From IMG/VR virus record IMGVR_UViG_3300035670_001051, positions 1 through 27,390 of that record: DNA of 27,390 nucleotides; one strand, given 5' to 3'. Made by a program: the position numbers and the translations under genes. Under the pieces are notes generated by a model. That model saw only the letters and a list, made by a program, of their open reading frames with translations. It made no database searches and was not told where the DNA came from. The DNA is from a virus. Below are positions 11,853 through 20,631 of this stretch, one piece after another (positions within the stretch are counted from its first letter, which is position 1; each line of letters opens with the position of its first letter).

Positions 11853-13744
11853 AAGGTCGTAATGTCTTGACAGAATTGGTCAGTTTGTGGGGTGGTGAAT
11901 AAGCCCATTGCTTGTATGAATAGGGGAACTACTGAACCTTTTGCATCTAATGTTTCCATTAGTGTAGTTACAAATGCTGTTCCGCTAACTTGCTTCGTAC
12001 CATTAACAAAAACATCCGCAGTTGAGCCGTTCCACTTGATGGCTATTTTTACGGTGTCGGTTATTAATGTGTAAAGACCTGTCAAAGTTCCCGCTTGTTT
12101 TTTATATATTATCATACGACTACCACCGCCTACTGGTCTAATGACTAATCCGTTGTTTGCATCTTCGTATAAAAACAATGACTCAGTCGTTCCGTCTCGT
12201 AAATAACTGATGTTATTCCTCAACTCCACAAACCAAGTACCCCCACTTGATGTTATCAAACCATTGGTGTAGATGTTATTGCGACTGAATGAATCCGCAA
12301 TACGGGTGGCTGATGCCGAACCCGTGGTTAAAATTGGTGTAGTTACATACGCACCTAACTCCATTTGTGGTTGTGCGATGCGGATGGTGAAATTATAACT
12401 TAGCGTTGGTGTTACATAGAAATCCAATATCGGTTGAACATATGCAGTCAATGATTGGTTAACAGTTTGTGATGTTGCAAATCTTGTCAAAGTTGAACTC
12501 AAAGTAATTCCTTGCGTCAATAAACCCAAAGAACCACCAACGCTATTTCTTTGAATTAATCCGATAGCCGCTGCATCATATGCCCCACTAATTGTTTTGG
12601 CGTAAACACTTGGTGTCCAAGTTTGCCCGTTTGATGCAACAATTTGTGCCGTGCCTTCAAAAATAACTCTAACAACCGAACCCGCTGCAGTTCCGCTGAA
12701 TTTGTAATCAATATAATTAACTCCTTTTTCAGTTCCTAATGATGTAATTTCATAAGTCAAACCAGCCGTTCCTAATGCTCCCCAGTTTGTTGGGTTAGTT
12801 CCCGAAACGCCCGTACTCGCCCCAACCATTGTGCTATTCCGAATACTATTCGTCCTCTGCGGTTCAAGCAACAACGCAGGACAACTGCCGTACATATAGG
12901 ATAGACGGGGGACATTCAACCTATCGGTTGTGGGGAAATAGGTTTGGGCTGAACTGCCTTCTACTAATTGTGCGCCCCAAATTGCAAAACTTGAAGTTCC
13001 ATTTCCCGTATATGTTTCTGATGTGCTTGAAGTTCCATCACACATACAAAGAAATAAAAAAGTTGATGTTGATGTTGATGTACCACTTGCCGTTAACCTA
13101 TACCATCCATCACCAACATTTGTAATTGTACCACTTCCTGAAATTGTATTTGCAACTGTGTTTGTAGTCATATTGTAATAAATACGCTGACCACTATCAA
13201 CATTGATAATTGCAAAATCTCTTGTTCCAGTTAATCGTTTTATGTATACACTTGCGGTATAACTCGCACCACTTGAAATTGTTGCACTTTGCCTTACTCG
13301 GTGTTGCGTTGAAACACCCGTTCCCTCAACCATAGTATCAGCAGTAAGTGTTCCGTTTGGTGCATTTGTTGTATTTGTAGTTATAGTACTATCTTGCTTC
13401 AACCAAGTCGCATTGCTAAAATCTTCGCTATACTGCAACAAATTCCACGGAACTCGTTGAATCAACCCATCGGCATTAGTACGCCAAGCATCACTTGCTC
13501 TCGTCCAAGTTAAATCCCCGTTTCCGTTTGTGGGGATTTCGGCATATGCTTTGCCCCCTTTGTATCCGCTTGGGATGATGAGTAAAGATGCTGACTGCAA
13601 CAACGAACTCACCGCATTGACGCAGTTACCCGCTTCCGTGATACCACCATCGGCAACAACTCGACTCTGATAAGCAGAGAAAATGCCTTGGGCATAATTG
13701 GAACGGTTTATCCCAACGCCCAACCCTATGCCCATTCTGCGCAT
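11849..13744 (-). CDS. Tail fibre / receptor-binding protein with lectin-like modules
   Basis: A 631-aa protein. About residues 95-270 carry a module of the phage head-spike-fibre type: NLLQYSEDFSNATWLKQDST, then ADTMVEGTG and a beta-sandwich ending GAQLVEGSSAQTYFPT. A second, similar beta-rich part follows (about 300-480), then ATRIADSFSRNNIYT and a C-terminal LamG/concanavalin-like sandwich (IAIKWNGSTADVFVNGT). Such repeated carbohydrate-binding sandwiches are typical of receptor-binding proteins. A short TTGATG hexamer run (about 13060-13080) encodes alternating Ser/Thr. The gene is more AT-rich by eye than upstream tail genes, consistent with a variable, horizontally exchanged gene. Confidence 0.83.
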   Translation of the reverse strand: MRRMGIGLGVGINRSNYAQGIFSAYQSRVVADGGITEAGNCVNAVSSLLQSASLLIIPSGYKGGKAYAEIPTNGNGDLTWTRASDAWRTNADGLIQRVPWNLLQYSEDFSNATWLKQDSTITTNTTNAPNGTLTADTMVEGTGVSTQHRVRQSATISSGASYTASVYIKRLTGTRDFAIINVDSGQRIYYNMTTNTVANTISGSGTITNVGDGWYRLTASGTSTSTSTFLFLCMCDGTSSTSETYTGNGTSSFAIWGAQLVEGSSAQTYFPTTDRLNVPRLSYMYGSCPALLLEPQRTNSIRNSTMVGASTGVSGTNPTNWGALGTAGLTYEITSLGTEKGVNYIDYKFSGTAAGSVVRVIFEGTAQIVASNGQTWTPSVYAKTISGAYDAAAIGLIQRNSVGGSLGLLTQGITLSSTLTRFATSQTVNQSLTAYVQPILDFYVTPTLSYNFTIRIAQPQMELGAYVTTPILTTGSASATRIADSFSRNNIYTNGLITSSGGTWFVELRNNISYLRDGTTESLFLYEDANNGLVIRPVGGGSRMIIYKKQAGTLTGLYTLITDTVKIAIKWNGSTADVFVNGTKQVSGTAFVTTLMETLDAKGSVVPLFIQAMGLFTTPQTDQFCQDITTL

Positions 13745-14022
13745 TAGTAACCTATTACGCTGCCCGAACTTGTAACGAAACCAGTAATCTTGTTACCCTT
13801 GCCAGCGGGCAAAAATGCGCCCTGTTTAAAAGTAACGCCCGACATACCGCGTGCGCTTAGCACATTGGTTGCCGTGCCGTTTTCCGCCGTAACGGTGAAC
13901 GATGTGAATACTGTATCTTCTTGGGGAATAACTGCGTCGTAACTTACTGAGGTAACTGTTGCCGCCCCGTGTCTTACAAATCCTTGTGAACCCGCAATGA
14001 TGTCTGCGCTTGCTTGTGCCAT
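13744..14022 (-). CDS. Small beta-rich virion-like protein, 92 aa
   Basis: A 92-aa protein MAQASADIIAGSQGFVRHGA, glycine- and threonine-rich, with predicted strands throughout (ATVTSVSYDAVIPQED; FTSFTVTAENGT). No signal or membrane helix. It sits between the tail-tip and fibre genes and overlaps the fibre start by one base. A small tail or fibre-attachment component is likely from position and composition. Family not recognised. Confidence 0.72.
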   Translation of the reverse strand: MAQASADIIAGSQGFVRHGAATVTSVSYDAVIPQEDTVFTSFTVTAENGTATNVLSARGMSGVTFKQGAFLPAGKGNKITGFVTSSGSVIGY

Positions 14023-14067
14023 AGTACCCGCAATTTACAAACCCAAACGCGGGCAGACGTTAACAAA

Positions 14068-16452
14068 TTAAATAACCCACCACTGGACGCCGTCACATAT
14101 AATTTGAGCCGCTTGGTAGAGTTGGTTTAGTACTAGCGTCGTACTGCCATCAATATCCGCACCGCCTCCAGTAATGACCACAGTGTGATTTGTAGATAGT
14201 TTTTTAAAGTAGTATTTTTTCCCCTTGCTCAGCGTTGGATCAGGTAAATCGACGTTTACTGTACCACCACTAGAATCGCACAGGATAAGCTCGTAGCCGT
14301 TTGTAATAGTATGACTCCCTGCGGTGTAGGTGACTGGACTGTTGTGCTCTTGTATGTGCCAATCAATTAAGCCAGTGCTATCGGTGTACTGCAGCATTAC
14401 CTCCCAGCGTGTATTTAGCGTGGGCTGACTAGTCGGCGCACCGTCTGCATCGTTTACCAGGTATTCCAAAACTTGCTCAGGCACAAAGTCAACAGCGCCG
14501 TTTAGCTCAGCGACTGCCTCCATTGTGTAGTTAACTTTGTCGTCGTTTTTTGACGGATCAATTTTGTACCCCTCGCCTGTCGATGTAAGCCCCGAATAAG
14601 TTGGGGCAAGATATAACCACTCGCCATCCCACTGCTCAGAACGTGCAGAGAATTTACAACCATTTAACACCCATGCGCCGCCGTCAAAGTATAGGGTTTT
14701 GATTGCAGTCAGTGTGCCGCTATCTACCCAAGTGCCGCGAATCACTTGCAGAAAATCTTTATAGCAACCGCCAACAGCTGTGCCAATCATTTCGGTAAGT
14801 GTGCCATGGGTTACGGAATCCCAACCGCCGTACCAATCGGCAGCAATAACGTCAGCCGTTCCGTTGTAAGCGAATAAGGTACCGACGCCATAAATGTTAT
14901 CCGTCACATAGTGGGCAATGTCCAAATTAATCTCTGTGCTATTGAGCGCCGATGTCGTGCTAGGGCTGAACACCTCTTCGATATCAAAAACAAAATCGGG
15001 GTTTTGGTATGGCGAGGCGTCAGCTAGAGCCAACTGCACAGATCCCCAGAATGGTTTCAATGTGCTTGCCGTAGTTTGCCATCCGCTTAATTTAGTGTAA
15101 GTTCTAACAACGCCGGCTACATATTGAATGTCCACATAGAGGCGGTCGTAACCTGTTGGCGCAGTCGTGCACTGGTGCTCAATCATGTAACTATTCCAGG
15201 TAGTTTTTTGCCCACGTGTATCAATGTTAACCTCAAATGCATTGCTGGTGTTTGACCAGTAGCCGTCATTCTGCAAATAGGAAATGGTACCACTGGAATC
15301 GCGCAGATAAACCCTGTATTGTATAATTGTTTTATTCTCAGTTTGACCGCTTGGATAGGAACGGGTGAACTTAACCAACACCTTAATGCGCATCGGCACA
15401 TCGTCGGGCGTGGTGCCTGTCGGAATGTTTAAGAACTCAGCTGCAAATAAGGTATCAGATTGATTCTGGAAAGTTCTGTACTTACTGCCTGCCAGCATGC
15501 GGCTAGTGTTTACCCTTACCAACTTTGCAGCGGGCTGATAGTATAGCGACGGCTTGGCTGCCCATTGCGGGCGTGGGCTTGCAAGTGTTTGCCTGTGCGT
15601 ATAGCTGCCAGTAGTTTGATATTGTAATGTGTAAGAGTAGCGGCGATAGGCAAGCGTGGTATTGAAGTACCCGTTAACTGGGACCATCCAATAGCCTGCC
15701 ATCTCATGAATGAACCGCACCTGCAAGGCGGCGCAAATCTGCTCCATCGCCTCGGCGCAGGTCATCATATTACTATCGGCGTAATAGGCCGCATCCACGT
15801 CGACCGCTCTCACGTCCTTCATGGGATCAAACGATTTCACAAACGCGTTGAGGTTGGCCTTCAATAAATCAATTCCTTTGCGGCTTGCCTCTGCGTTGTA
15901 GATCAGTGCGGCATCATAGAAATAATTTGTGTTAATCCCCAAAACTACCCAGTACTCGCTTAGCTCAATCTGTTCCAAACACTTGCGGAATAGGTAGGCT
16001 AAAGTTATACGGCCATCGGTAAACCAAAGGTCAGAAACCCGAAACCCTTTTAACAATTCTAGCCCGTCAACGGCTGCCAGTGATATCTGTGTTTTGGCTT
16101 GGATGGCCTCGCGCAGTCGTGTCATTTGGTCGGCAACAACTCGCCCAATCCAAATAGGCACATCCTCACGATACACAATCATCGCCCAGTTATTCTCTGC
16201 CTCTGTGCTTATGCTTAGGAAATCTGCGAGCACAGTGTTATTTGGCATTACCCATTCGGTAGTACAACGTGATGGGCGCAGGAATGATTCATAGGTTGCG
16301 CTCCCTTCCCCTGCCCTTTCAATCTCAAAGCCATTGCCTGCAAGTTGCAACTCTGTGCCTGAGGTGGTGCTACCACTTGGCGCATCCCATAACTCAACCC
16401 TGTAATCTATATCTTGCACGCTCTTAAAAGAGCCGTAGTAAATCCTTGCCAT
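14068..16452 (-). CDS. Tail tip / tail-associated protein, 794 aa
   Basis: A 794-aa protein immediately after the tape measure, beginning MARIYYGSFKSVQDIDYRVE. The N-terminal ~100 residues look like a distal-tail/baseplate-hub beta domain (YRVELWD; GNGFEIERAGEGSATYESFL), followed by mixed domains and a C-terminal beta module (HTITNGYELILCDSSGGTVN; VDLPDPTLSKGKKYYFKKLS). Position, size and composition fit the tail-tip complex that connects tube and fibre. Only this gene stands between tape measure and fibre, so several tip functions may be fused. A 45-bp gap with a weak CCCGC/GCGGG hairpin separates it from the next gene. Exact homology is not resolved. Confidence 0.75.
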   Translation of the reverse strand: MARIYYGSFKSVQDIDYRVELWDAPSGSTTSGTELQLAGNGFEIERAGEGSATYESFLRPSRCTTEWVMPNNTVLADFLSISTEAENNWAMIVYREDVPIWIGRVVADQMTRLREAIQAKTQISLAAVDGLELLKGFRVSDLWFTDGRITLAYLFRKCLEQIELSEYWVVLGINTNYFYDAALIYNAEASRKGIDLLKANLNAFVKSFDPMKDVRAVDVDAAYYADSNMMTCAEAMEQICAALQVRFIHEMAGYWMVPVNGYFNTTLAYRRYSYTLQYQTTGSYTHRQTLASPRPQWAAKPSLYYQPAAKLVRVNTSRMLAGSKYRTFQNQSDTLFAAEFLNIPTGTTPDDVPMRIKVLVKFTRSYPSGQTENKTIIQYRVYLRDSSGTISYLQNDGYWSNTSNAFEVNIDTRGQKTTWNSYMIEHQCTTAPTGYDRLYVDIQYVAGVVRTYTKLSGWQTTASTLKPFWGSVQLALADASPYQNPDFVFDIEEVFSPSTTSALNSTEINLDIAHYVTDNIYGVGTLFAYNGTADVIAADWYGGWDSVTHGTLTEMIGTAVGGCYKDFLQVIRGTWVDSGTLTAIKTLYFDGGAWVLNGCKFSARSEQWDGEWLYLAPTYSGLTSTGEGYKIDPSKNDDKVNYTMEAVAELNGAVDFVPEQVLEYLVNDADGAPTSQPTLNTRWEVMLQYTDSTGLIDWHIQEHNSPVTYTAGSHTITNGYELILCDSSGGTVNVDLPDPTLSKGKKYYFKKLSTNHTVVITGGGADIDGSTTLVLNQLYQAAQIICDGVQWWVI

Positions 16453-18326
16453 TATCCGCGTTTGCTATCTGTGTTATATCGGTTTAGTACTATCGCCAAA
16501 TCCCTGCCGCTTATGGTTGTGCTCGCCACAAATCCGCTCTGGTTGTCGGTCTTAATTAGGTTGCGCAACTTGTCAAGCGGTGCGATAACTTCTGGGTTGG
16601 TTGAGGCCCCTGGGTACTCCCCCATCAAACCCAACGTCGGCCCGCTAACAATACCACCCTCAGCAAACGCCGTAGGCTGTGGCCCTTTGTTCAGCATGTT
16701 TGTAATTACAACCGAGCCCGCAATCAAAGCAACACCCGCAGCAGCCGCAGCTATCGGGTTTTTGATTAGCAACTCCTTAAACGCTTTCGATGCCGTCGCC
16801 GTTGCAATCAATGCCTGCCCGAATGATTTCATAAAGCCAGCCACCGCAGTTAGCAAGCGCTTGCCGAATGTTTCAAAGGTATCTATTTGGCCTGTAAGCA
16901 AATCACCTAGCATCGTGCCAAAATCCTGCAGGCCTTGGGCGGTCAAACTATTAAACGCCTGATTGATTCCCTCCATAGATTTTGCAAAACGCTCTTCATA
17001 CTCTTCTTGCTTTGCGATTTGGTTTTGCATCGCATAGTCGATTTGAGTAAAAGTGTGCTCAAGTTTCTGCGGGGTTTTAATATCAATGGGGGCAACGTCA
17101 ACGGGCTTAATGCCTTGGCGTGTGCCACTGGCTGCCGTTTGAACCTCTGTCGCTTTTAATTCGTTTGCGGTTTTCTCTGCCTCTGCTAATAGTGCCGCTT
17201 GGTTTGCTTTAAAATTCTTTAAATTGACTGCACGCTGACGGGCAATCATATCGTTTTTTTCAATCTCTAAAGCAACGACCTTGCCCTGATATTCTTGGTT
17301 TATTTCATAGCGTAGATCTGCCTCAAGTTGCGTATACTTTCTAGAAATCTCGGCTATCTTTTTAGCGTCGCCATCCGCAAGGTACATTTCCTCACGTCGC
17401 TGCGCTGACAATCTATCTAGCGCCTCTTTGCCATACTGCACGTATATGGCCTTCTGCTTTTCTAAACTCGCCTTTTTTATATTGTAGATTTCCTGCTCGC
17501 TCTTACCCTCTGCCTTTGCTTTGCTTACAGCCAACTCAAGGGCTCGCTCTTCTGCTTTAATTCTGCGCTGGCCTAATGTAAGCCCACGCTCTTGCTGTTG
17601 CTCAAGTAGTGCCAATCGTTCCTTTGCCTCATCGATTGCCGCAGCGCTCTTCTGAAACAAAGTAATCACCAAGCCAATAGCAACCACCACAGCACCTGCA
17701 CCCGTAGCAATCAAAGCCACAGAGTAGGCACGGGCTGCTAGCGTAGCCTGCCCCATTACAAACGCCTGCACTTCAGTAGCCGCCGACAAAATCCCCTGAG
17801 CTACTGCGCTCTCCTGTTGTAACGCTGCCTGTATTGCAGTCACACCATTAACCAAAGCAATAGCCCCCTGCAATTTTACCATCACTTTCTGGAGATCTTC
17901 GCTTTGCAATCCAGTCATGGCAAGCGCCCCCTCTACTGCCCCAAACGCACCCGCTACCGCATTAACCCCACCGAGCACCGCATCTAAACGCCGCGTATCG
18001 CTGGCAAAGTATGACACCTCAGCCCGAGCGTCTCCAATGCTATCCTTGATTCTACCCGCCTGCTTAATGATGTCGTTGGCGGCTTGCGCAAACTCTGGCC
18101 CCAAAGCCCTTGCCTCCATCGCTAAGTTGGTCAACTGTCTGACAGTTCCCGCCGTTGGGTTTTTGGTGGCAATGTTGCTGAGCTTGTCCTGTATGTCCTT
18201 TGCGCTTTTAGCAACGTCGGCACTCATTTGGTTGCCGCTCTTTTGGATTACTGCTATCGCATCGTCGAAACCTTTTTTCAGTTTCTCAATGTCTGCGCCA
18301 ATTACTATGTTTAACGACCTTGCCAT
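16452..18326 (-). CDS. Tape measure protein
   Basis: A 624-aa protein whose length should set tail length (roughly 90-100 nm at ~0.15 nm per residue, as inference). The N-terminal third is helical and Ala-rich. A hydrophobic segment lies around 200-225 (YSVALIATGAGAVVVAIGLV), then a long coiled coil (LALLEQQQERGLTLGQRRIK onward), a second hydrophobic patch near 540-563, and the AEGGIVSGPTLGLMGEYPGA...EVIAPLDKL motif common near tape measure C-termini. No peptidoglycan hydrolase domain is seen. TAATG overlaps join it to genes on both sides. Confidence 0.9.
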   Translation of the reverse strand: MARSLNIVIGADIEKLKKGFDDAIAVIQKSGNQMSADVAKSAKDIQDKLSNIATKNPTAGTVRQLTNLAMEARALGPEFAQAANDIIKQAGRIKDSIGDARAEVSYFASDTRRLDAVLGGVNAVAGAFGAVEGALAMTGLQSEDLQKVMVKLQGAIALVNGVTAIQAALQQESAVAQGILSAATEVQAFVMGQATLAARAYSVALIATGAGAVVVAIGLVITLFQKSAAAIDEAKERLALLEQQQERGLTLGQRRIKAEERALELAVSKAKAEGKSEQEIYNIKKASLEKQKAIYVQYGKEALDRLSAQRREEMYLADGDAKKIAEISRKYTQLEADLRYEINQEYQGKVVALEIEKNDMIARQRAVNLKNFKANQAALLAEAEKTANELKATEVQTAASGTRQGIKPVDVAPIDIKTPQKLEHTFTQIDYAMQNQIAKQEEYEERFAKSMEGINQAFNSLTAQGLQDFGTMLGDLLTGQIDTFETFGKRLLTAVAGFMKSFGQALIATATASKAFKELLIKNPIAAAAAGVALIAGSVVITNMLNKGPQPTAFAEGGIVSGPTLGLMGEYPGASTNPEVIAPLDKLRNLIKTDNQSGFVASTTISGRDLAIVLNRYNTDSKRG

Positions 18327-18733
18327 TATCTGATATAGTTAATAATGAAGTCCTGTGATACCTGATAAATGCCAGAGAATCCCGCCTCGTCGTCTGTAAG
18401 TTGCAACTCACTATCAAACTCAATGGCTTGGCAACTGACGCCGTTAAACGTCCCCGGCAATGTGGCCGCCTCAAACGCCGCCCTAACTTGCTCAGCGACC
18501 GCCGTAGCGCTTGCGAAGGTTGTGCCAAAGCTATTAACCTGCACACGTGCAAAGTCGGTACGTGAGTGGCTTGTGTTTGTCGGGCTTGCCACAACACTAA
18601 CAAGGTTGTAACTGATTGCAGGGAATGCGCTTTCTTGTGGAATGCGCAAAGGGTTTAAGCGTGTACTAACCAAGGATGTGAGGCCCGCGTAGTTGCTTAA
18701 AATGTTATATACTATTTTTATAGGGGCGCTCAT
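18326..18733 (-). CDS. DUF3168-like tail terminator / completion protein
   Basis: A 135-aa protein matching the DUF3168 pattern: IVYNILSNYAGLTSLVSTRL followed by NPLRIPQESAFPAISYNLVS and TDFARVQVNSFGTTFASATA. This family caps the tail tube at its head-proximal end. It overlaps the chaperone extension by ATGA and the tape measure by TAATG. Its place between the chaperones and the tape measure is unusual; in HK97-like phages it normally lies before the tail tube gene, just after the gp10-like gene. Confidence 0.78.
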   Translation of the reverse strand: MSAPIKIVYNILSNYAGLTSLVSTRLNPLRIPQESAFPAISYNLVSVVASPTNTSHSRTDFARVQVNSFGTTFASATAVAEQVRAAFEAATLPGTFNGVSCQAIEFDSELQLTDDEAGFSGIYQVSQDFIINYIR

Positions 18734-19397
18734 GCTTTGGCGTCGGGTGTTAATTTATCAAAGACATGCGAATATAACTTAACGGCGTCCTCAATACTAA
18801 TATAGTCGGACTCCTCCCATGGAAATGTTAACAGCCTTTTCGGCTCGATTGGCTTTTTTAAGTGGGGCGCCATACTGGTAGCAACTGCCCAGCGGGTAAT
18901 TTCCCATTGGTTTTTATACTGCTGTTGCTGCGCCTCCCTCATGCCGTCAAGTTTCAGCCGCCAAAATCGTGGCGTGCATTTCCAAAACTCGGACTCACTT
19001 AACCCCATTTCGCCGTAACTGATGCGCTCAATCTTGCCCCAAGTTAGCGGTGCGCCGTCGCCCTTGGCTTTTACTTTCCCTCTGGCTCGTCGCTGGAAAA
19101 GAAGTCAGTAACCGCCTTTGTAAACCCATCCAATGCAGGGCTCAACTCTGAGAATCGTGTAACTGCGCTGCCTAACTTTTGCACTGTTGCAAATGGTGTT
19201 TTACCTCCATCCGCCTCATACCCCTCAAGGATTCCGTAGAATGCGCAAGCTAGTGCGAAGTCCATAGATTTGGCAAGGTCTTTTTGCATGCTCAAATCTG
19301 CAAAGTTTTCCATACCTGCCAACTGCATTACGTTGCGAAGGCTGTTCATGTTAAATAAAAGGGGGTGCTGAACACCCCCAATGATAATGTGGCTCAT
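18730..19397 (-). CDS. Tail assembly chaperone G-T fusion made by -1 frameshift
   Basis: A -1 shift at GGGAAAG (19080-19074) joins the 108-aa G-like product to an extension of 114 residues, giving about 222 aa. The extension begins VKAKGDGAPLTWGKIERISY, running through the region before the first in-frame ATG (19006-19008), then continues GEMGLSESEFWKCTPRFW. That last stretch is the conserved SPEEFWxxTPRE-like motif of T-domain chaperones. No independent start before the T-domain is needed if frameshifting occurs. In lambda, G and G-T chaperone the tape measure and recruit tube protein. Starting the second frame at 19008 would cut off part of the conserved region. Confidence 0.88.
19039..19080 (-). 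promoter_or_regulatory. Programmed -1 ribosomal frameshift site (GGGAAAG plus downstream stem)
   Basis: GGGAAAG is the same heptamer used by phage lambda between G and T. It is positioned as G-GGA-AAG in the G frame, immediately before the TAA stop (19073-19071). A possible stimulatory stem CCAAG/CTTGG (19067-19063 with 19043-19039) starts 6 nt downstream. The -1 frame is open on both sides. Confidence 0.88.
19071..19397 (-). CDS. Tail assembly chaperone G-like protein
   Basis: A 108-aa protein starting at the ATG at 19397 (MSHIIIGGVQHPLLFNMNSL); a longer frame would use TTG at 19415 inside a promoter-like stretch. The pattern NMNSLRNVMQLAG, then DLAKSMDFALACAFYGILEG matches short tail assembly chaperones. 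It is located after the tail tube gene and before the tape measure, as expected. It ends EPEGK-stop at the slippery site, so a minority of ribosomes should read on into the T-like frame. Confidence 0.86.
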   Translation of the reverse strand: MSHIIIGGVQHPLLFNMNSLRNVMQLAGMENFADLSMQKDLAKSMDFALACAFYGILEGYEADGGKTPFATVQKLGSAVTRFSELSPALDGFTKAVTDFFSSDEPEGK

Positions 19398-19401
19398 GCC
19401 A

Positions 19402-19409
19402 CAAATATA
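19402..19409 (-). promoter_or_regulatory. TAnnTTTG element upstream of the G-like gene
   Basis: TATATTTG on the minus strand lies in the short gap after the tail tube gene, only 4 nt before the ATG of the G-like gene. No -33 TTG is present at a normal distance, so this may be a weak promoter or a chance match. If active, the message would be essentially leaderless. Confidence 0.35.
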
Positions 19410-19421
19410 AGACAAAAAAAA

Positions 19422-19862
19422 TTAAGGAGATACAGTGCCAACAGTCAAAGCGCCAGTGCCCTGCAAAGTTCCTGTAAAGGTTGCTTTATCGTTGTTGGGT
19501 GCGCTTAATGACAAGCTGCTAAAGTAAGCAGAGCCAGTGAATTTTTCGTCGCCGCTTACGTTGGTAGTCATTACAACGGTCAAAGAAGTACCTGCTAACA
19601 AATCGCTCAAAAGGTCTTTGAATGATTGGCCGCTTGTGCTTACGCTTGCGTCTTGCTCGAAGATACCTTCGACGTTCATCGTGTAGCCATATTCGCCAGC
19701 GATAAACTCTTTAGCGCCTGCGCTATCTTTGTTAGTAACGTCGATCATATCTTTAGAAATGTCGATTGAGTGAGAGGTCGCGTTTGCGATTTTAGTCAAT
19801 GTGCCGCTGACATCCTTGTAGATGCTAATGAGCGTGCCGTTTACTGGTCCAGTAGTTGCCAT
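19422..19862 (-). CDS. Major tail tube protein (TP901-1-like)
   Basis: A 146-aa, beta-rich, cysteine-free protein starting MATTGPVNGTLISIYKDVSG. The layout (TKIANATSHSIDISKDMIDV, then TNKDSAGAKEF, and a C-terminal NNDKATFTGTLQGTGALTVG) matches the TP901-1-type phage major tail protein family, in which the ATSHSID and TNKDSxG segments are conserved. It polymerises into the non-contractile tail tube. It is followed by the frameshifted chaperones. Codon use looks adapted, as in highly expressed virion genes. Confidence 0.88.
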   Translation of the reverse strand: MATTGPVNGTLISIYKDVSGTLTKIANATSHSIDISKDMIDVTNKDSAGAKEFIAGEYGYTMNVEGIFEQDASVSTSGQSFKDLLSDLLAGTSLTVVMTTNVSGDEKFTGSAYFSSLSLSAPNNDKATFTGTLQGTGALTVGTVSP

Positions 19863-19864
19863 GG

Positions 19865-20311
19865 TTATTTGTATATTAAATTATTTTTCTTTGCTAGGTC
19901 GGCAATGATTGAATCAACGCCTTTAAGTATTTCCTCAGTTACCGCATTTGCATTTTGGTCCAACGCTGGGCGCATGAATGGGCGAGGTGTCAAACTGCCT
20001 GTGTAGCGTCCATTGGATTGAATACGTGGCGCGGTTCCATATTCCACCATCACGCCGAGATAACTGTTATAGTATTCTTTTCTTAAGCCAATTAGCGCCT
20101 TGTCTAGGTTTGTGCTATCCTTTGCCGTGATGAATCCAATCGAATCGCGTAAATCACCTGTATCGACAGGGGCCAAACTTTTGGCGGTGTTAATAATGCG
20201 CTGACTGCTTTTTCTAATCACCTTCTGCAACTTGGGCGTTTTAACGTTTGCGCCCATAGCCTCCAAGGCTTTCAGGACCTCGGCCATCCCAGTTACATTT
20301 TTGTCGGCCAT
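19865..20311 (-). CDS. HK97 gp10-like tail/head-tail completion protein
   Basis: A 148-aa protein with the HK97 gp10-like pattern: MADKNVTGMAEVLKALEAMG, then KLQKVIRKSSQRIINTAKSL, APVDTGDLRDSI and MVEYGTAPR...PRPFMRPALD. The APVDTGxLRxSI and F-M-R-PALD motifs are hallmarks of this family. It acts at the head-tail interface. One-base overlap with the head closure gene upstream; 2-bp gap to the tail tube gene. Confidence 0.9.
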   Translation of the reverse strand: MADKNVTGMAEVLKALEAMGANVKTPKLQKVIRKSSQRIINTAKSLAPVDTGDLRDSIGFITAKDSTNLDKALIGLRKEYYNSYLGVMVEYGTAPRIQSNGRYTGSLTPRPFMRPALDQNANAVTEEILKGVDSIIADLAKKNNLIYK

Positions 20312-20631
20312 TATTGCGTTAATTCGGTTTGTAGTTTCAAATATAGATTACGCTGCAGGTTGGCTATGTTAACAATGTTATGGGCGCCTATGTCGTCAAC
20401 CACCCTATGCTTAACGCCTACCGCTGAATTAAAGCGGATAGTATAAAACACAATCTGCTTATGCTCGCGGCGGTCTGCATTCACGTTTTCGCTGCCTGCC
20501 TCCTGCTCAACACGCTGCGCCCAAGCGGTAGCGTATTCAGTCCACGTTTGCAGTTTCTCCCCTGTGTTGGTGTCTATCGTTTCGGTGTAGCTTTGCAAGC
20601 TTACCAGTACGTCCATTACGCCCGCATTCAT
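20311..20631 (-). CDS. Head closure / head-tail joining protein
   Basis: A 106-aa protein MNAGVMDVLVSLQSYTETID with the family signatures TWTEYATAWAQRVEQEAGSE and IVFYTIRFNSAVGVKHRVV. These match the SPP1 gp16 / phage head-tail joining family, a small beta-barrel that seals the portal after packaging. One-base overlaps join it to the genes on both sides. Confidence 0.88.
   Translation of the reverse strand: MNAGVMDVLVSLQSYTETIDTNTGEKLQTWTEYATAWAQRVEQEAGSENVNADRREHKQIVFYTIRFNSAVGVKHRVVDDIGAHNIVNIANLQRNLYLKLQTELTQ

Noticed and set aside
13060-13080. Hexamer TTGATG run considered as a phase-variation repeat.
   Set aside because: Only three units and a multiple of three bases, so slippage would not change frame. 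It just encodes alternating Ser/Thr.
11849-13744. Diversity-generating retroelement variable region in the fibre gene.
   Set aside because: No reverse transcriptase and no template repeat were seen in the window, and the C-terminal region has no adenine-biased variable motif.
14023-14067. Possible promoter before the 92-aa gene (TTTG...TAAATTGC).
   Set aside because: The -7 candidate has a mismatch to TAnnTTTG and no convincing -33, so it was not called.
18730-19008. Separate 92-aa gene starting at the ATG at 19008.
   Set aside because: The T-like domain continues upstream of this ATG to the GGGAAAG slip site in the same frame, so it is better read as a frameshift extension.
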